A stretch of DNA of 64,000 bases from assembly GCA_905250075.1 (NCBI GenBank), contig CAJNOP010000317.1, positions 161,188 to 225,187 of the forward strand, given 5' to 3'. The notes beneath the pieces are model-generated. The model did no database searches, had not been told where the DNA came from, and was given only the letters and a program-made list of their open reading frames with translations. Shown here piece after piece: positions 59,019 to 64,000 of the stretch. The number at the start of each line of letters is the position of its first letter. The stretch's first letter is position 1. The translations under genes and the position numbers were made by a program. Origin of the DNA: Rotaria sp. Silwood1. Lineage: Eukaryota; Rotifera; Eurotatoria; Philodinida; Philodinidae.

Positions 59019-61284
59019 ATTGTGTGGGTCAACTGCTAGAAATCCTTTGATAAATTTCGTGCGTATCGGTAGATATATTCATCGGGAATGTTGGGTTGTG
59101 AATTTTACGTCTGCAATTTTGTTCTTACACAAGTCTGGTAGTTCATATAGCTCCCTGAAAGTATGAACTGCAACTTTTATGTTTTTTTGTTGTGATGTCG
59201 GATCTTCAAAACCTAATTATTTGACAGCGACCTCGCACGCAAACCGAGTTTACATGAATACTCACTATCTTGATAAAGCAATATTGTTGTTAGCTAAAAC
59301 TTTTAGAGTATTATCAAGTCTATGAAACGTATCTTAGATAAGAATTTCCGACCTCAATTTTTGAAATTCAATATTTCAACGAATACGCCAGAATCCCAGT
59401 AAAATAATCATAGCTCTTGATGTATAGATTACGGTCGCGAATCTTATTAGGACTTTCTTAGGCTCAATGAGTTCCCCTCTAGCTAAAATATAAGACCTAA
59501 CAGCGTCCAGTATTTGGATTTGATTCCTTACATGTCAATTATATTCATGCCATTCAGTTTCTGTAGAATATACGAGTTTTTCACAGAGTTTCTTTGAATA
59601 TACACAATTCTGAGAGGATGACAAGCATTTAGAGTGAATGAATGAATTAGAATCAGAAAAACAATAATGTCTGATTATTTTTCATACTAGTCGATTGTCA
59701 TGATAACGATTTTTTAAGTTTCAAAAATATCATGCGTATTATAATGGACCAGATTGCGTTGCAATTTCGATTTCAAGCATTGAGGATCTTCGTGTTTATG
59801 AATGTCGATAACAGCTAGACCATGGAAAATTATTTTCCTGTTTCATTAACCTAACGGAAACTCGCCAGCCACAGCGAACATGAGCAGAATCCAAGAGGGA
59901 AGCAGTTGACTTTTATGACTTTAAAGTCATTTAGATCACGTAGATCATTTAGATCATTTAGATCATCTAAGTCATAAAGTCAGTTATTTCCCCCTTGGTA
60001 TTTCCCATGAGATTTCCAGATTTCAGAACACTTCTCTTAAAGTATAAATTCACAGTAAGGACGAAAAACTCGAGCGATTATATAGGGAATACAACACTGT
60101 TCGGGCTACATTTTGGCGTAATTTGAGTCTAGGTTGCTATGAAAAGTTGTAGAAATGGACAACAAAACAAGAAAATATCCATGAAGAACTTCTTCGAACC
60201 TAATGAATGTTACGCAGATAGATAGACGTCTTGATAACTGCTCTATCTAATGGCGAAAACTCGACTTCGATAGCCATAAAAGATTGAAAGTTATTCAAAA
60301 AATAGTGGTTGGAGTTTTAATAAAAATCCAACAATAGTTCTTTAATCTAGGATAGTCTGGGCTACAAAATAATATATAAAAATAAATTATATCAGCTTCA
60401 TAAGCTCAGCCATATCATTTTAGAAATAACTGACTCGAGTCATTGTTTTTATGGAGCATGGTTGAACCTAGATTAAATGTCACTAAAAGTAGATCAAAAC
60501 ATCCTAGCTGTGAAAATTTTTAGAGAACTCTTTAAATGAGTCGCTCAGCCCTGACTACTAGAGTTATTATGTAAATAATAACTTTTGGCAATAGGATTTT
60601 CGGAGAATTTTATGAAAAATCAAGTTGTTCAACACTATAATGCAATATTACATTTAAGTTACTCTTCTCTTTGTCCAATTTCTTTCACTGCAGATGTATA
60701 GTTTCAATTTATTGACCACGGGCTCAGTATAGATGGTGCACACCGCTTCCAAAAAAGGCATATTTGATAGAATTGGTCTTTCAATGTTGCAGTATCCATG
60801 GAATTTACACCAACACTGCACATCTCGATCTTTTATCATTTTTACTTAACAGACAAAGGTCAATTTGATATACGACATTGATATATCCGAATGATATTCG
60901 ATCGTTTTAATAATCGTAAATAAATAATAAAACTAACTTGGTCGATAATTTCTTTGTTGATTATATTCAATGAAACTCAGTATGAGATACTCAATAGATT
61001 TCATTCAAATGAATTGAACTAATCATTATTAATTTGAGTTGTGAATTGAATTTTTCAAGTCAGTTGTAAAGTGTAAAATCAGTCAGGTTCTATTACAAAA
61101 ACTTTCGAATGTTCCAAAAAAAAAATCATAAGAATTTAATTTGATCCAAGTTTTTTGTTTTTGTTTATTTTAGAATCGTAAAATAGCCTCGGATATTGTT
61201 GAACTCTGTTTAAAATATGGTCTTATTCAACGAAATAAAGATCATACAATCAAAGAAGAAGATGAAACTACTGTTACGAATTAA

Positions 61285-61436
61285 GAAATAAAACAAAATT
61301 TACAATTTCGTCTTTTTTTTGTTTTTATCTAAGATAGTGTTACTACATAATTCTTCTTTTTTTTCATATATATAATATGTCTTATGATAGATCATCAATA
61401 GAATACATTCCTATGTCTTCTTCAGAATAATATAAA
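61285..61436. other. Short spacer between UNC-45 and RPC6
   Basis: The 152-nt spacer contains GAAATAAAAC just after the UNC-45 stop (possible polyadenylation signal). Both genes read the same way, so the pair was probably adjacent before decay. Confidence 0.5.
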
Positions 61437-61888
61437 ATGTCAAATACTCATCCAAAATCTGAATCGATTGTACCATCGACATCTACTTTTGATCCAATTC
61501 ATTTAGAATCTGAAATTCTTCAATTATGTCGTCAATTTCCTAATGGTGTTAGTGATAAAAGGCTTGAAAATTCATTTCGTAGTGTCACATTAGAACAACA
61601 TGTTAATGCTATAAATCATCTATTCTATTATCATTAAATAAAATTGATTTATTAAAATCTTCAACAGAACCAAGTACGTATATTTATCGTATACGAGATC
61701 CAATGAATAAATCAAATTCATCAATATCAATTGGTAATGGAATAGCAGATCCAATGGAAAGAACAGTTTATCAAATTGTTGAAGAAAGTGGAAATTTAGG
61801 TATTTGGATGCGTGATATTAGATTAAAAATAAAATTATCTCCAACAATACTTAATAAAACACTTAAATCATTAGAAAGTACATGGTGA
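61437..61888 (+). pseudogene. POLR3F: RNA polymerase III subunit RPC6, N-terminal fragment
   Basis: RPC6 (Rpc34) is a winged-helix subunit of Pol III needed for initiation. It starts at ATG 61437 (MSNTHPKSESIVPSTS). Visible: ILQLCRQFPNGVSDK, NAINHL, then after a frameshift at about 61622 (stop at 61635) LNKIDLLKSS, VYQIVEESGNLGIWMRDIR and LNKTLKSLES. This covers the first two winged-helix domains (about 150 of about 315 residues). The sequence then changes to a mariner-like end (from 61881) and the rest is missing. Confidence 0.8.
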
Positions 61889-62660
61889 TCCAAAAGTTCC
61901 CGGAACTTCGATATATCTACCTAGGGAAAGGACATTCCATCCATCTTTCTACGCCATATATTCGAGGTAGTCATTGTGATATTACATGGGAAATTTCATC
62001 GCTTTAACTCACTCTATCGATATTGTTTCGAAGTAAACAATATGTATTGAATTGACCTCATTGATTATTACCCTTGCTAAATTGTTGTAGCTGCTGATTA
62101 TTAGTCTATCTTGAATATATCTCAACGACTAAGAGCCTGAAAGCCTAGTCTAAGGTGAATACGGTGGGCGATCCCTAACTTCATTCCTCTCACTTTTAAG
62201 TAAATAATGGCATTATTTTACATGTTGCTCAAAAAACTTATGATGAAAACTGGTCGGATTAGACCCATGATGATACGTTTTTGTTCGATAACTCTTTTAT
62301 TTGTCAATTCAAACATTTATCACTAATATAGATAGAATTACTAACTCCTATAGAAACCACTAGATGCCAAATAATGGTTCGAATGTCATTAAATGGTTGA
62401 CATATATTATTGTTTTTTGATATCCTTAACAATAAATGTCACTTGGAGGACTAGTTTCTCTTGTTGACCTAAGTTTCGATAATGATTTTCATCCAATATT
62501 ACGATGTCACATCTATGTCTGATAACCGCTAATGGTATCACATAAAATCTTTTCACCACTTAGAAACTTCTTCAAATTTTTGAGGGCTCAAAAACCTATC
62601 GAAATTCAAGTAATAATCAAGAAGGTCAATTCAATACCTATTTGTAACGACAAACTGGAT
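61881..62660. mobile_element. Mariner-like insertion truncating RPC6
   Basis: At 61879-61880 a TA precedes CATGGTGATCCAAAAGTTCC, a typical mariner-style end. Farther on, the block GTATTGAATTGACCTCATTG (about 62036) is mirrored at about 62615-62640. The far end could not be fixed, and the rest of RPC6 does not reappear after it. Confidence 0.4.
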
Positions 62661-64000
62661 TGAATAGCTTTTCGCCATTCTCGGCAATGATGTTTATTCA
62701 GCTATTTTACATATCCAGAGTGTGTCTATTGCACATTCAACACACACTTATATATGATACGGAAACAATGGGAGAGAGACGACACAGAGAGAACAATAGA
62801 GAGAGAAAGAGGAAAGAGGAAAGAAGAAGAGCAGCGAGCCGTGACGCATATATCGGCACACCCTCCCACTCAGATGAGACGCGCTCCTGAGCGTCTTTAC
62901 AATTTAGAAAAGAAAAACAGAAACGATAAAAAATAATTAGATGAAAGAAAGAATACATCAAAACAAGTTCATTGATTTAACTTCATTGTAGACAATACAG
63001 TCATACACGAACGACAATATCGACTTTCATACATAACTTCATATCAACACACGTCTTCACAGTATCATAGCATCGAGTCACGAACAGAGCAGTCAAGAAA
63101 AAGAGGAACAAGCTTTTTAAAGGAGTGATCATCACATTTCAAACTCATAAATTCGGCAACACCTTTCAAATATAAATAGAAGATCAGTCAACACGAACAC
63201 GGCATACAAATAATGATCGTCACAGCTTCAATCATCACACAAAAAAAAATTTTGAGAGAGCACACAGAAATGAAACAATATAGAAATATAGAATTCATAA
63301 CACGCATATGATCAGTCACACTTTTTCGCACATTTTCACATTCGTAGAACGCAATGTCGAACAACAACACATATCAATTTTTGAGAACGAGAAAAAAACA
63401 CAAGTCATCGGTTACACAAGCTTAGTATAATTTTAACCATAAGTAGACATAAATATTCTAATTCATACAGGATAGAAACTCTTGTCTAGTGCATAAACGA
63501 TACCTAAAACGGTTTCTTGTTTTGTCTTACTTACTAGATTATTACAAAAACGAACACATAGCTTATAGAAAAATATCGCATCATATTTCGATTATCTACA
63601 TGATCGAACATAAAAGATTATCATTTAACCCATCTTCTATTTATGTTTCGCCGGAGAAGAAGAGAGAAAAAAAAATTCACACTTTCTAATCAGTATCATC
63701 ACTATAATTACTTTCGTTTTAAATTCTTCACTGGCTTCAGGCCTTTTAAGGGTAACATCTTCATTTAATTTTATGTTTCTTCTAATATTTGATTGTTACG
63801 CATCGTTAGTTAGCAAGATGTTCAGCTGAATAACTGTTGGTGGTGATTGACAACACGACGTGAATATTGATGATGAATGAATATCAATTGTTTACAGCTG
63901 ATACACAATCAATTTCATGTTCATCGATATCCATTTGTTCTGTTGCTGCTTCTTTTTTTTTATTTTGTTTTGGCAGAGAAAATAAATTTGAATTACGTGA
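62661..64000. other. Non-coding; purine-rich repeat related to 6.7 kb
   Basis: At 62700-62860 the block AGAGAACAATAGAGAGAG and its surroundings resemble 6690-6800 inside the piggyBac-like element, so part of this may be another copy. No gene recognised to the end of the window. Confidence 0.4.

Larger units (their letters stand above)
56455..60315. mobile_element. Long-TIR transposon inside the UNC-45 intron
   Basis: Left arm about 56459-56600 and right arm about 60060-60312 are inverted copies, sharing GTCCATTTCTACAACTTTTC, ACCTAGACTCAAATTA and AGAAGTTCTT blocks. Inside lie palindromic repeats built on TTATGACTTT and TTTAGATCA (56606-56720, 57233-57350, 57476-57530, 59890-60005), a TTAA-flanked element (57529-58261), and a fragment of a DDE transposase. 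It appears to be a composite or an old autonomous element with later insertions. Confidence 0.5.
55474..61284 (+). pseudogene. UNC45: UNC-45 myosin chaperone, C-terminal part, decayed
   Basis: UNC-45 is an Hsp90 co-chaperone for myosin folding. Only the C-terminal UCS/ARM-repeat region is present. Exon 55474-55707 reads TALENFEALMALNNLASIGASV; after a 55-nt intron, exon 55763-55990 reads DRIK-stop-LVLLCGEEDELL with an in-frame TGA at 55802-55804; after a 49-nt intron, exon 56040-56232 has a 1-nt frameshift before TGETDLIDIL (about 56154). The last exon 61174-61284 (IVELCLKYGLIQRNK) lies beyond a 4941-nt intron filled with transposon sequence. Splice sites are all in phase 0. About the first 60% of the gene (TPR and central domains) is missing. 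Relatives have Leu or Phe at the TGA. Confidence 0.82.

Noticed and set aside
62660-62890. Arg/Glu-rich protein at 62.7 kb.
   Set aside because: It is a purine-rich simple-sequence tract shared with 6.7 kb and read in frame by chance.

Overview
The window looks like a piece of a bdelloid rotifer nuclear genome (Rotaria/Adineta type). This is an inference. It rests on an AT-rich background, very short GT-AG introns (about 40-55 nt), animal housekeeping genes (UNC-45, an RNA polymerase III subunit, aspartylglucosaminidase) lying beside genes of bacterial or fungal type (a bacterial-type alpha-2-macroglobulin, a fungal-type glutaminase, a DHA1 MFS transporter, a DUF4291 fragment), and many tracts of the hexamer TGTGGG/CCCACA, which as I recall is the telomeric repeat reported for bdelloids. 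Two 100-base assembly gaps are present (5641-5740 and 32663-32762).

Layout. 0.9-5.1 kb: 3' part of a bacterial-type A2M gene. 6-9 kb: nested mariner-like and piggyBac-like non-autonomous elements around the 3' end of a gene with four successive 25-nt micro-exons (7.9-8.3 kb). 9-20 kb: gene-poor, several long foldback elements. 17.8-20.1 and 29.1-31.7 kb: two copies of one 2.3-2.6 kb dispersed repeat, each bordered on one side by a telomere-like array. 21.7-22.9 kb: unknown gene split by a foldback element with a 9-bp target duplication. 26.2-28.4 kb: an almost intact piggyBac transposon with one nonsense codon. 32.6-37 kb: truncated NTF2-like gene, nested foldbacks, small low-complexity ORF, truncated membrane M28-like peptidase. 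37.6-40.5 kb: aspartylglucosaminidase with one TGA, and an intact MFS transporter on the other strand. 41.6-45.3 kb: PX-domain relic, truncated DUF4291 gene, small secreted EF-hand protein. 47.2-50.9 kb: glutaminase pseudogene carrying stops, frameshifts and a transposon. 52.6-54 kb: intact von Willebrand A-domain protein. 55.4-61.9 kb: decayed UNC-45 3' end, with a 4.9 kb transposon-filled intron, followed by a broken RPC6 gene cut off by a mariner-like end.

The most striking signal is a family of at least eleven telomere-like inverted repeats, plus about six degenerate ones. In every case the + strand reads (TGTGGG)n, short spacer, (CCCACA)n, the polarity of a head-to-head telomere fusion; the opposite polarity was not seen. 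Several sit exactly where a gene or a dispersed repeat stops. They may be scars of ends that were capped with telomeric repeat and then joined, or a new foldback family with telomere-like arms. Of the protein genes, only the MFS transporter, the VWA protein and the EF-hand protein look fully intact; most others are truncated or carry stops, which fits a decaying, transposon-rich (possibly subtelomeric or formerly subtelomeric) segment.
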